Positions 1-6,396 of a stretch of DNA of 30,186 nucleotides are shown here, in pieces (position 1 is the stretch's first letter; each line of letters begins with the position of its first letter). Origin of the DNA: RUG626 sp964411785 (GTDB lineage Bacteria > Bacillota > Clostridia > Oscillospirales > Oscillospiraceae). The stretch covers positions 1 through 30,186 of the forward strand of contig CAYPMJ010000010.1 of assembly GCA_964411785.1 (NCBI GenBank), written 5' to 3'. Below the pieces are notes generated by a model that did not search any database, was not told where the DNA came from, and saw nothing but the letters and a program-made list of their open reading frames with translations. The position numbers were made by a program, and so were the translations under genes.

Positions 1-650
1 GCTATGCCGCGGAGCCGCTTGTGCGCAGCGGCGTGGGCTCCTTCGTGCTGGTGGACGACGACAGGATCTGCCTTACGAATCTCAACCGTCAGATAATCGC
101 CACAAGAAAGACTGTGGGGATGTACAAGGCCGACGTCATGCGTGACAGGATCCTGGATATAAACCCCGAGGCGCAGGTGGAGGTCAGAAAGTGCTTCTAT
201 CTCCCCAAGACAGCCGGCGAATTTGACTTCTCCATGTACTCATACGTCATAGACGCTGTGGACACCCTCACGGCGAAGCTTGAGATCGTCACACAGGCGC
301 AGAGGTGCTCCGTCCCTGTCATAAGCTGCATGGGCGCCGGGAACAAGCTGGACCCCACTAAATTTGAGGTGGCCGACATCTACGATACGTCCGTGTGCCC
401 GCTGGCAAGGGTCATGCGGCGGGAGTGCAGAAAGCGGGGCATCCGGGAGCTCAAGGTGGTGTACTCAACCGAGGAGCCGATAAGGCCTTTGGAGGACATG
501 AGCATAAGCTGCCGGGCAGGGTGCATCTGTCCTCCCGGGACAGTGCGCAGATGTACCGACAGGCGGGATATCCCAGGGAGTACGGCGTTCGTCCCCTCTG
601 TTGCGGGACTTATCCTGGCAGGAGAGGTAATAAAGGATCTTACTAAATAA
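1..650 (+). CDS. tcdA: tRNA threonylcarbamoyladenosine dehydratase (TcdA/CsdL, ThiF-E1 family), 5' partial
   Basis: The frame is open to the window edge and reads YAAEPLVRSGVGSF just before and after the first possible start (GTG 21), so the true N-terminus lies upstream. The piece carries the E1/ThiF Rossmann core: the VLVDDD strand, then LTNLNRQ with the conserved Asn and Arg of the adenylation site, then a KADVMRDRILDINP helix. In TcdA this fold uses ATP to cyclise t6A37 of ANN-decoding tRNAs to ct6A. The visible 209 residues plus a missing N-terminal GxGGVGS loop would give the usual length of about 240-260 aa. The C-terminal SVAGLILAGEVIKDL is the family's closing helix. The next gene starts 16 bases downstream, so the two are probably co-transcribed. 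Other ThiF/MoeB/HesA members are the main alternative, but LTNLNRQIIAT fits TcdA best. Confidence 0.88.
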   Translation, partial: YAAEPLVRSGVGSFVLVDDDRICLTNLNRQIIATRKTVGMYKADVMRDRILDINPEAQVEVRKCFYLPKTAGEFDFSMYSYVIDAVDTLTAKLEIVTQAQRCSVPVISCMGAGNKLDPTKFEVADIYDTSVCPLARVMRRECRKRGIRELKVVYSTEEPIRPLEDMSISCRAGCICPPGTVRRCTDRRDIPGSTAFVPSVAGLILAGEVIKDLTK

Positions 651-666
651 GGGGGGCGATGATCCC

Positions 667-879
667 ATGAAAAGTCTGCTTATAAAGGATACGACAAGGG
701 AGGAACGGGAGCAGATCATCCGCCGTTCTCTTGACTGCGGAGGGGGCGGATGCGAAAACTGCTCCTCCTGCTGCCTTGGCGGAGGGAGCGTGTCTAGCAT
801 GTACCAGCCGTACATTGACGGCGAGAAGGAGATAGCGGAGATCAACATGGAGTACAACGCAAGGTACCTGCACGGGTGA
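667..879 (+). CDS. conserved small Cys-rich protein of unknown function
   Basis: A 70-aa protein starting at ATG 667 with a G-rich Shine-Dalgarno (GGGGGG at 651-656). Its centre is Gly/Cys-rich: LDCGGGGCENCSSCC, about residues 22-36, giving C-x5-C-x2-C-x2-CC, followed by LGGGS and a more ordinary tail ending YNARYLHG. The Cys spacing could bind zinc or an Fe-S cluster, but no known domain is recognised. I have the impression that similar proteins occur in Lachnospiraceae, which I could not check. It sits 16 bases after tcdA and before a strong terminator, so it is the last gene of that transcript. A ribosomal-peptide precursor is conceivable because of the Gly/Cys core, but no maturase is nearby. 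Confidence 0.75.
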   Translation: MKSLLIKDTTREEREQIIRRSLDCGGGGCENCSSCCLGGGSVSSMYQPYIDGEKEIAEINMEYNARYLHG

Positions 880-925
880 GCCTACCGCTTTGAGAAATGC
901 TCCTGGCGGGGGGCCGCAGAAAACA

Positions 926-972
926 GGCACGCTGCACGGAAGCCACCTTCCTTACAGCGTGCCGCTTTTTTT
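926..972 (+). terminator. rho-independent terminator between convergent genes
   Basis: A perfect 9-bp inverted repeat, GGCACGCTG (926-934) and CAGCGTGCC (955-963), is followed by GC and a T run. It ends the tcdA/Cys-rich transcript. On the other strand the same stem is followed by TGTTTTC, so it may also serve the leftward gene at 1004-1243. Confidence 0.85.
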
Positions 973-1003
973 CTTTCAGGGGTATTCCACCATCAGTCGG
1001 GGA

Positions 1004-1243
1004 TCAGTCCAGATAGTCTCCAACCGGAACTGAGTTATACTGCTTTATGACCTTGACCATGATAGAACCATCGGGCTGGACATTCTCCTCCACGATCCTG
1101 TGCTGCGTATGATTTCTCTCGAGACCCTGCTTGTAACGCTCCACATCCAGTTTTACCTGACTCACTGCCCAATCGTGCTCTGCGCCATCCTTCAGCATGA
1201 AGTGAAGGGTCTGACAGACACATGCCGCCTTGATACGCTTCAT
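1004..1243 (-). CDS. conserved hypothetical protein (79 aa)
   Basis: Starts at ATG 1243 with an AGGAGAG ribosome binding site about 9 bases upstream. The protein is short and mixed alpha/beta, beginning MKRIKAACVCQTLHFML and ending VIKQYNSVPVGDYLD. A CVCQ motif near the N-terminus could be a metal or redox site, but no second Cys pair exists. No signal peptide or membrane segment is seen. It has its own promoter (1327-1356) and is convergent with tcdA, so it is monocistronic. It resembles a small protein I associate with Lachnospiraceae genomes; function unknown. Confidence 0.75.
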   Translation of the reverse strand: MKRIKAACVCQTLHFMLKDGAEHDWAVSQVKLDVERYKQGLERNHTQHRIVEENVQPDGSIMVKVIKQYNSVPVGDYLD

Positions 1244-1326
1244 ATATTCCGCTCTCCTGTTCTATAAAAAATAAGTGTGATGTACAGCGACGCTGATCAA
1301 AAGGCCATGCAGCTCGCTCCATTAAA

Positions 1327-1356
1327 AATATAGCAGATTGTCGGGCGAAAAGTCAA
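1327..1356 (-). promoter_or_regulatory. sigma-A-type promoter of the 79-aa gene
   Basis: On the minus strand TTGACT (1356-1351) and TATATT (1332-1327) are separated by 18 bases. Transcription would start near 1320 and leave a leader of about 75 bases before ATG 1243. The flanking bases 1357-1453 hold no gene. Confidence 0.65.
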
Positions 1357-1453
1357 GTCTAAATAAATAAACTTGCAGAAAAAAATATAATTGTTGAATC
1401 TAGTGTACGTTTAGGAAAATTCGGGGGAAAGGTGCGGCAGTAGGCAGGGGTGC

Positions 1454-1513
1454 AAAAAAATGCCCATGCATTCATGCCTGATTTTCTGCGCTGCATGCTG
1501 CATGGACATTTTT
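1454..1513 (-). terminator. terminator downstream of the DUF4317 gene
   Basis: On the minus strand AAAATGTCCATGCAGCATG pairs imperfectly with CATGAATGCATGGGCATTTT and the hairpin is followed by a run of seven T (complement of A 1454-1460). Its position just past the stop at 1529 fits termination of the leftward DUF4317 transcript. Confidence 0.7.
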
Positions 1514-1528
1514 AAGCTTTAAATTTCC

Positions 1529-2662
1529 TTAAGCTTCCTCTCCGGCGATGTGCACGGCAAGGCCGTTTACCTCCACGCTCTCCTCAGCCGGGATCAGCAG
1601 ATAGCGTCTGCCGTCAATGACCCTCGTCTCCACGAGAAACCGGCTGTCCGACGCAAGAACTACCGAGGCGTTCTCCGTCTTCACCTCAAAGCGCTTTGTG
1701 TCCACAAGGTTCTCAGGCTTTAACGCAGCGCCCTCCCCGAAGCTCTGTGCGCACAGCTCCAGAAAGGCCGACTCCCTCTCCTGCTCCACGCCGCAGTCTC
1801 TGAGCATGAGGCCCACGTCCTTTGCCGTTACCGTCAGCGGCTCCGGATCCCTGCTCTCCTTGTGCTCCTTGAGCATCGCGTCAAGGCCGTCGCACACCGA
1901 CCTCACCACCTCAAGGCTGCACGAGTCCCCCAGCGCCTCGGACAGAGCGCCCTCGAAGGCCTCCCGCTGCTCCGCTGCCGTCATCGGCGGCTCAGTGCCG
2001 AAAACGGCGGAGATGAGCTCGCAGTGGGGCTCGTCGGGCTTTCTTGTGTAGTAGAGCGCGTTATAGATATTTGCCGCCCTGTCGTCAAAGGCCGGGAACA
2101 TGAATCCCGCCTCAGGCGCTGAGACTATCTCCTGAACGGTGTAATGAAACTCATTGTCCCCCGGGAAGTACCCCAGCTGCGAGGGCAGCTCCTTGACAGG
2201 GCAGAGAGAGCAGATAAAATACCTGAATACCTCCTCTGAGTCGGCGCCGGCCCCGTCCTTGCCTTTTCTCGGCACGTCGTAGGCGTCCTGGGCCAGGAGC
2301 AGCAGATAGTTCCCCTCAAGCTCCAGACTCCCTATAACCTTCCGGTAAAACTCCTGCCTTAATTCGTTGTCCTTAAGCTCCGAATCCCTTAATGCCATGA
2401 GCAGCCTGTGCTCCTCCCCGCTCACCACCTGCTCGGTGGCGAACACTATGTCAATGAGGTTCTTCCCCTGGGTTCCGGACAGCGTCTTCTTGAAAAGCGC
2501 CAGGTACTTCTCCGCCTCGTCCTGGGACATGAGGCTCACCGCCTCGTCCAGGTCTGATACTATCTCGTGATTTCCATTCACAAAGCAGCCGTAGATGTGG
2601 TTTACGCTGTTCTTCTCCGCTGTCCAGCGACGGCGGAGCTCACTTATCTCTTTTGCGTTCAT
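1529..2662 (-). CDS. DUF4317 family protein
   Basis: A 377-aa protein starting at ATG 2662, with AGAGGG as ribosome binding site. It has the family's features: an opening MNAKEISELRRRWTAEK, a GCFVNG strand, KTLSGTQGKNLIDI (about residues 57-70), RDSELKD, NYLLLLAQDAYDVP, then an ICSLCPVK segment with two Cys and an EAGFMFPAFDDRA segment. The C-terminal quarter is a separate beta-rich piece. Length is normal for DUF4317. The family is common in Clostridia and has no established function; nothing here suggests an enzyme. The start lies just beyond a pentanucleotide repeat array (2674-2710), which occupies the whole gap to the repressor gene upstream. Confidence 0.9.
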   Translation of the reverse strand: MNAKEISELRRRWTAEKNSVNHIYGCFVNGNHEIVSDLDEAVSLMSQDEAEKYLALFKKTLSGTQGKNLIDIVFATEQVVSGEEHRLLMALRDSELKDNELRQEFYRKVIGSLELEGNYLLLLAQDAYDVPRKGKDGAGADSEEVFRYFICSLCPVKELPSQLGYFPGDNEFHYTVQEIVSAPEAGFMFPAFDDRAANIYNALYYTRKPDEPHCELISAVFGTEPPMTAAEQREAFEGALSEALGDSCSLEVVRSVCDGLDAMLKEHKESRDPEPLTVTAKDVGLMLRDCGVEQERESAFLELCAQSFGEGAALKPENLVDTKRFEVKTENASVVLASDSRFLVETRVIDGRRYLLIPAEESVEVNGLAVHIAGEEA

Positions 2663-2673
2663 ATTTCCCTCTC

Positions 2674-2710
2674 AGTATAGTCAGTATAGTATAGTATAGT
2701 ATAGTATAGT
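2674..2710. repeat. AGTAT pentanucleotide tandem repeat
   Basis: Positions 2683-2710 are 5.6 exact AGTAT units, preceded by a separate AGTATAGT at 2674-2681. On the minus strand this lies between the repressor stop (2714-2716) and the DUF4317 start (2662), ending only about 11 bases before that start. Confidence 0.9.
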
Positions 2711-2713
2711 TTA

Positions 2714-3490
2714 TTACCGGTAATATGCCGGCCTCGGAAGGCGGCCAATGAGCACCTTCCCGTAGCACAGGAGCGTGGAGTCAGAGTCGTGCATGATGAT
2801 GCGGTTTGCATCCTCCCGCCTGGGGTTTGCCGACAGAAGATAGGTATTCCGGAAGGAGTCCATGACAATCTGCTTGACCAGCACATCCCCGTCAAGATAG
2901 AAAACACCCGTGTCAAATTCCTGGAGATCCGCGTTGCGCTTCACAAATACAAGGCTCCCGTCCTTGATGTATGGCTCCATCGAGTCGCCGGATACGGTGA
3001 TGCAGTAGTCCGCACCCGCCGGGACATCCGCAAGCTCCAGCATCTCATAGTCCTCTCCGAACTGTGGTGATGCGTACCCAGCCGCTGCCGGCACAAGATA
3101 ATGCCTCACCGTCATCTTCCGCACCCCGACCGGCCGCCTGTACTCCTCCTGCCCGGCCAGGAAACGCCCGTAATTTATCCACTCGTCGTGCCCTGCCGCG
3201 TTAAGCTGTGCGCTTATCTCAAGTACATCCTCCCTGACAGCCCCGCCAGGATCAGAATCTGTGGGCATCGGCCGCGGGTCATCCGTCTCTCCGCCCAGAT
3301 ACGCGACCGTCGTCCCAAGCCGCTTTGCCGCTGCCTCCAGCCGCTTCCGGGGAATCGGGGAGGCTATCTGCTTTTTGTCCATAAGATAGTTCCGGCTCAC
3401 CTGCATGTCCTCACAGATGACCGCATACTTTATCCCCCGCCTGTCCGCCAGATCCCTGATCCTCCGGCGGGTTATGTGCATCTCCGACAA
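2714..3490 (-). CDS. CI/LexA-like repressor (HTH + S24 self-cleaving peptidase)
   Basis: The N-terminal 60 or so residues are an XRE-like helix-turn-helix (IRDLADRRGIKYAVI, then MQVSRNYLMD). The C-terminal half is an S24 peptidase: an Ala-Gly cleavage site in AAAGYAS (about A137-G138), catalytic Ser in SGDSMEPYI (about S170) and catalytic Lys in GDVLVKQI (about K206). Such proteins repress prophage early promoters and cleave themselves when RecA filaments form. Start choice: AGGAGG (3498-3503) lies 7 bases from TTG 3490 but 16 from ATG 3481, so TTG 3490 (258 aa) is preferred; ATG 3481 gives 255 aa. A run of nine A (3489-3497, T on the coding strand) sits between site and start. It diverges from the zinc-ribbon genes and probably binds the motifs at 3534-3669. 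Confidence 0.88.
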   Translation of the reverse strand: MSEMHITRRRIRDLADRRGIKYAVICEDMQVSRNYLMDKKQIASPIPRKRLEAAAKRLGTTVAYLGGETDDPRPMPTDSDPGGAVREDVLEISAQLNAAGHDEWINYGRFLAGQEEYRRPVGVRKMTVRHYLVPAAAGYASPQFGEDYEMLELADVPAGADYCITVSGDSMEPYIKDGSLVFVKRNADLQEFDTGVFYLDGDVLVKQIVMDSFRNTYLLSANPRREDANRIIMHDSDSTLLCYGKVLIGRLPRPAYYR

Positions 3491-3533
3491 AAAAAAACCT
3501 CCTTTTCCGGCGGATTGACAAATCCGTCTTTTT

Positions 3534-3669
3534 TGCACGGTTTCCCCTTGACTACTACCAAAAAGCATGGTATACTATCACCATACCGAACATCGTGCAC
3601 GGTTCAGGTGAGGGGAGGTGTTCAGACCCTGCGTTGAGTATACTTTACCACATGGCCGAACAAAGTGCA
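3534..3669. promoter_or_regulatory. probable repressor operator region
   Basis: A GTGCA-centred motif recurs. CCGAACATCGTGCA is at 3586-3599 and CCGAACAAAGTGCA at 3656-3669, the second exactly 70 bases after the first. The inverse half-site TGCACGGTTT is at 3534-3543, and TGCACGGTTC follows on from the first copy (3596-3605). The copies flank and overlap the rightward promoter. An extra inverted repeat, GGTAT...ATACC (3569-3587), covers the -10 box. The layout fits binding by the divergent S24 repressor, which is inference. Confidence 0.5.
3548..3576 (+). promoter_or_regulatory. rightward early promoter
   Basis: TTGACT (3548-3553) and TATACT (3571-3576) are separated by 17 bases, a near-consensus sigma-A promoter. 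Predicted start is about 3583, inside the first CCGAAC operator-like motif, giving a leader of about 120 bases before ATG 3704. A second TATACT at 3639-3644 has no good -35 box. Confidence 0.75.
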
Positions 3670-3703
3670 AGTAAAATCATGCAGATTGTTAGGAGGATTT
3701 TGT

Positions 3704-3751
3704 ATGAAGCGGTGGATTGACTATCTGGGAGGGGAGCATGAGGCGTCGTAA
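3704..3751 (+). CDS. 15-residue leader ORF, probably translationally coupled
   Basis: ATG 3704 has an ideal AGGAGG (3691-3696) seven bases upstream and encodes MKRWIDYLGGEHEAS before TAA 3749-3751. The next gene starts at ATG 3738, inside this ORF, and its own Shine-Dalgarno (GGGAGGGGAG) is formed by codons 9-11 here. Ribosomes translating this ORF would therefore expose or deliver to the next start. The peptide resembles nothing I know and may matter only for coupling. Confidence 0.5.
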   Translation: MKRWIDYLGGEHEAS

Positions 3752-3980
3752 GAAGTGCTGGAGCTGCCGGTACTTTGGCCCTGTGACCGGCACGGTGGGG
3801 ACGTGCGACTATCTTCTGATCACCGGTCACGCCAGGAGCCTCATATGTCCCGCGGGGGAGCGGTGCACAGTGTACAGCCGCCTAAGGGGAAGAAGGCCGG
3901 AGCCCATACCGCAGGAGGTGCCGGAGTGCGACGAGGTGCCGGTGTGCATGCCGTGGGAGTGTGAAGATGATGGAGCCTGA
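3738..3980 (+). CDS. small Cys-rich zinc-ribbon-type prophage protein
   Basis: An 80-aa protein starting MRRRKKCWSCRYFGP at ATG 3738, with GGGAGGGGAG immediately upstream. Cys pattern: CWSC near residues 7-10, then C near 24 (GTCDYLLITGH), ICPAGERC near 38-45 and VPECDEVPVC further on. This gives at least two CxxC-like knuckles and suggests one zinc ribbon plus an acidic, Pro-rich tail. The CDYLLITGH...CPAGERCT segment looks like a small conserved protein of Clostridia prophages, from memory. It is the first full gene of the rightward unit, overlaps the 15-aa leader ORF upstream and overlaps the next gene by 14 bases. A regulator or nucleic-acid-binding role is likely but unproven. Confidence 0.7.
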   Translation: MRRRKKCWSCRYFGPVTGTVGTCDYLLITGHARSLICPAGERCTVYSRLRGRRPEPIPQEVPECDEVPVCMPWECEDDGA

Positions 3981-4185
3981 GATGCCGGTGGAGCCGGAGG
4001 AGCCCGTGATTGTGGAGCGCTGCGCACGGTGCCAGGGGGATATTTACGAAGATGAGCTGTACGGCTACACAGGCACAGGCTTTCTGTGTACAGACTGTCT
4101 TGAGGCGGAGTGGGACCGTCTCTCGGTGCGGGAGAAATTTGAAGCTCTCGGCTGTCAGCCGATGCACAATGGAGCGGAGGTGTAG
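3967..4185 (+). CDS. small zinc-ribbon protein
   Basis: A 72-aa protein. ATG 3967 is preferred over GTG 3961 because GGGAG (3955-3959) then has a 7-base spacing. After an acidic/Pro-rich start (MMEPEMPVEPEEPV) comes ERCARCQGDIY and, 18 residues on, FLCTDCLEAEW: a CxxC-x18-CxxC zinc ribbon or treble clef. The tail WDRLSVREKFEALGC is helical. Such modules often bind DNA, RNA or protein. It overlaps both neighbours, so the three genes are a tightly coupled unit under the divergent repressor promoter. Confidence 0.7.
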   Translation: MMEPEMPVEPEEPVIVERCARCQGDIYEDELYGYTGTGFLCTDCLEAEWDRLSVREKFEALGCQPMHNGAEV

Positions 4186-4186
4186 C

Positions 4187-4468
4187 GTGGAGAGATCTGA
4201 CAAATGCGGCGGCAGCATGTCCTTGAGCCGCACGGCAAGGAGGATGGAGCGGGCGCGGATCGTTGACGGGGATATAGTCTGTCAGCAGCACAGAAAGCTG
4301 CTGGGCCGTGTGACGGCGCTCGGCCTTGAGCTGTGGTGCCGGGGCGGGAGGGGCCACGGGATAGTGCTCACAGCAGACGACCTTGAGCGCTGGCTCCTCT
4401 CCCGGCGCTCGACGCCTGATGGGCCGGTTTTGCGCGGCCCTGAGGGCAGCAGAGGCGATGAGCAATAG
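4187..4468 (+). CDS. small basic protein, possible Com-like zinc finger
   Basis: GTG 4187 is chosen because CGGAGG (4175-4180) lies six bases upstream; ATG 4169 in the same frame has no good site. The 93-aa product is Arg-rich. Its centre reads IVCQQHRKLLGRV then LGLELWCRGGRGHGIVL, giving C-x2-H-x14-C-x5-H with a KLLG-turn between beta strands. This recalls the Mu Com-type finger (CxxCxKLL...IEIxCxRC) with His replacing Cys; the resemblance is by eye only. An ADDLERWLLSRR helix follows. Com proteins are RNA-binding translational activators, so a regulatory role for this last gene of the rightward unit is plausible. A strong terminator follows 18 bases later. Confidence 0.6.
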   Translation: MERSDKCGGSMSLSRTARRMERARIVDGDIVCQQHRKLLGRVTALGLELWCRGGRGHGIVLTADDLERWLLSRRSTPDGPVLRGPEGSRGDEQ

Positions 4469-4485
4469 GTATCTTAAATCGTCAA

Positions 4486-4529
4486 AGTGCGCGGAAATCA
4501 GTTTTTTTGATTCCCGCGCACTCTTTTTC
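4486..4529 (+). terminator. rho-independent terminator of the rightward prophage genes
   Basis: AGTGCGCGG (4486-4494) pairs perfectly with CCGCGCACT (4514-4522). An inner AATCA/TGATT pairing extends the stem, and CTTTTTC follows. It separates the rightward unit from the convergent end of the late operon at 4544. The minus-strand copy lacks a T run. Confidence 0.88.
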
Positions 4530-4543
4530 GCTCTTAAGACCGC

Positions 4544-5968
4544 TTATCCGCCCTTGGCCGCTTCGCTGCCGTATATGCTGTACATCCGCGCCAGGTATTT
4601 TTCATAGTCGCGCATGTCGGTGTATCCCTTCTCCGTCTTTCTGAACTCATCCCACGTCATTATATCCCCGCGCCCTGTGGCCCTCACGAATTCCTCAAAC
4701 GTCTTTGGAACCCCCTCGGTCTGCTCCATGTACGACTCGGGGTCCAGGGATATGCCGGCCTTTGCAAGCTCCTCCTCCCCGTACTGATCCCTCAGCGCAA
4801 GCCACTCCGAGGTATCCGTCACGACGCCGTCGGGGTATCTTTTAAGCACATCATCAAGAGCGCCTTTCATCACAAGCTCCGGGTTCTGCGCCTCCCATAT
4901 GGCCCGCATATTTGCTATCTCCTCGTCGCTGTACCCCAGGCTTGAGTAGCCTGAGAAGTCACCGTACTTTGCAAGCGTCTTAGCCCGGTTCTCAGCGGCG
5001 CTAAGGTCAGCCGATGCCTGAGCCTGTCCGCTGCTGTATGCAAGGCTTGCTTCCGCCCTGGCTCTCTCAAGCGCGTCCTGCTCACGCTGGTATGCGCGCT
5101 CATCGTCGTATCTCTCCGCTTCAAGTGCGTCCTGCTCCCGCTGGTACTGAAGCTTCTGCGCTTCAAGCTCCCTGTCATACGCTGTCTGCTCCTCGTCCCT
5201 CGCCCTGTCGTAGGCCTCGTCCTCTGCTGACCGTCTGGCGGCCCAGGCCCTGTAATTTTCGTCCGCCTGTTCCCTGGCCGTGGACGCGCTTGAGCTCTCC
5301 TGGGCTCTGTACTCCTCAAGCAGCGCCTGGGCGCGTTCATATTCACCCTTGGCTATGGCCTCCGCCACCTTGTTCTGGTAGTCTGTCATGAGCTCGGCGG
5401 CGGCAAGCTCCGCTTCGGATATGGCCTCCGCCTCCGACCGGTCCAGCGCCGCAAGCTCCCCTTGCAGCGCGTTTCTCCGGCTGAGCTCCGCCTGTCCGGA
5501 CGCGCCCGAGTTAAGCCCGCTCCCCGCAGCGTACTCCCCCCAGGCGCTCTTTGCTATCTCGCTCTGGGCAGAGGCGCTGTTTCGCTGCTGGTTGTAGGTA
5601 TCCGGTATCTTCGCCCTTCTGGCGTCAAGCTCCGCCGCGCTCTTCTCGTACGCCGACTTAAGCTGCGCAAGCTGAAGCTGGTCATACGCGTCATAGACGT
5701 CGTTCACCGCCTCAGTCTGCGCCTTGTATGAAGGCAGCTGCGCTGCGCTGTAGCCGCCCTCCAGGGCAGACAGCTTTGTGTAGTCCGTGCCCTGGGTGCC
5801 TCCGGAGTATCCGGCGGCAGACCTTACGTCCTCGGCAGCCTGGTGCGCCGCCCTCATCCCGGCCTCGTCCCCTGAGGCGTTGGCCCTGTTCCACTCCTTT
5901 GTAAGCTCCGCAAGCTTCTTTTGCTGTTCATCGCTCAGAAAGGTCCTGTCATATACTGAAACTGCCAC
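4544..5968 (-). CDS. large coiled-coil protein at the end of the late operon, function unknown
   Basis: About 474 aa. GTG 5968 is chosen because AAGGGAGG ends eight bases upstream; GTG 5977 would lie inside that site. Layout: a short helical head (FLSDEQQKKLAELTKEW, then a GDEAGMRAAH helix ending at AGYSGG), an Ala/Gln-rich stretch, and a long charged coiled coil of about 200 residues (roughly 160-350) with YQREQDALE twice and many E/R/A heptads. A globular C-terminal part follows (DFSGYSSLGYSDEEI, then EFVRATGRGDIMTWDEF). There is no signal peptide or membrane helix. The GDxAGMxAAH...GYSGG head seems familiar from Clostridia phage structural proteins, from memory. It could be an ejected internal virion protein, which podoviruses need and which is otherwise missing here, but its place after the lysis genes is unusual. 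Confidence 0.8.
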   Translation of the reverse strand: MAVSVYDRTFLSDEQQKKLAELTKEWNRANASGDEAGMRAAHQAAEDVRSAAGYSGGTQGTDYTKLSALEGGYSAAQLPSYKAQTEAVNDVYDAYDQLQLAQLKSAYEKSAAELDARRAKIPDTYNQQRNSASAQSEIAKSAWGEYAAGSGLNSGASGQAELSRRNALQGELAALDRSEAEAISEAELAAAELMTDYQNKVAEAIAKGEYERAQALLEEYRAQESSSASTAREQADENYRAWAARRSAEDEAYDRARDEEQTAYDRELEAQKLQYQREQDALEAERYDDERAYQREQDALERARAEASLAYSSGQAQASADLSAAENRAKTLAKYGDFSGYSSLGYSDEEIANMRAIWEAQNPELVMKGALDDVLKRYPDGVVTDTSEWLALRDQYGEEELAKAGISLDPESYMEQTEGVPKTFEEFVRATGRGDIMTWDEFRKTEKGYTDMRDYEKYLARMYSIYGSEAAKGG

Positions 5969-6086
5969 TTCCGGCACCTCCCTTAATCTGCGCCTTGTCC
6001 TTTACCCGGAGCCGCATTTTATCGCCTTGCCCGCCGGCTGTAGCCCCTTTTCCCGCCGGCGGGGAGCTTTCAAGGTCGGCGCTCAC
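5949..6086 (-). CDS. possible 45-aa ORF between holin and coiled-coil gene
   Basis: GTG 6086, three bases past the holin stop, opens a frame of 45 codons beginning VSADLESSPPAGKG and ending GSGSFSI. It overlaps the start of the next gene by 20 bases. It is Gly/Lys-rich with no known motif. A perfect 9-bp inverted repeat, CCCGCCGGC...GCCGGCGGG (about 6030-6063), lies inside. It may only bridge the gap by coupling translation. Confidence 0.3.
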   Translation of the reverse strand: MSADLESSPPAGKGATAGGQGDKMRLRVKDKAQIKGGAGSGSFSI

Positions 6087-6088
6087 CT

Positions 6089-6394
6089 TCACTGTGCCTC
6101 CCGGTCGTCCCCATCCGAAGAGACAGCGCCCGGTGAGGCAGCGCCTGAAACGGCAGCGTCCAAAGCTGTGCTGCCCGAAGCGGCGCTGCCCGCAGCGGTG
6201 CTGCCCGCAGCCGCCGCATCCACCCCTCCCTCGGTCACTATGTAGGTGACGGCCGACGCCAGGGCGGTGACTGCGCCTGTCACTGTCGTCATTATCCCCT
6301 CGTCAAGTCCGAACACCATGGCAAGTCCCGCGACAAACCCGGCCACAGCCGCTAAAAACTTCCTGCTGGCAAGCTTTCTTATGAGCACTCTCAT
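6089..6394 (-). CDS. phage holin
   Basis: A 101-aa protein at ATG 6394 with a GGGAGGGGG ribosome binding site. It begins with a basic MRVLIRKLASRKFLAA, followed by a hydrophobic span (AAVAGFVAGLAMVFGL) and a second hydrophobic stretch (TVTGAVTALASAVTYIVTEGG). This is the two-span plan of small Firmicutes phage holins, which open the membrane for the endolysin. The last 40 or so residues are a low-complexity Ala/Gly/Ser tail built from AAGS-like units, ending acidic (SSDGDDREAQ), unlike the basic tail common in holins. The endolysin stop lies only two bases upstream, so the two form a lysis cassette. Confidence 0.82.
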   Translation of the reverse strand: MRVLIRKLASRKFLAAVAGFVAGLAMVFGLDEGIMTTVTGAVTALASAVTYIVTEGGVDAAAAGSTAAGSAASGSTALDAAVSGAASPGAVSSDGDDREAQ

Positions 6395-6396
6395 TT

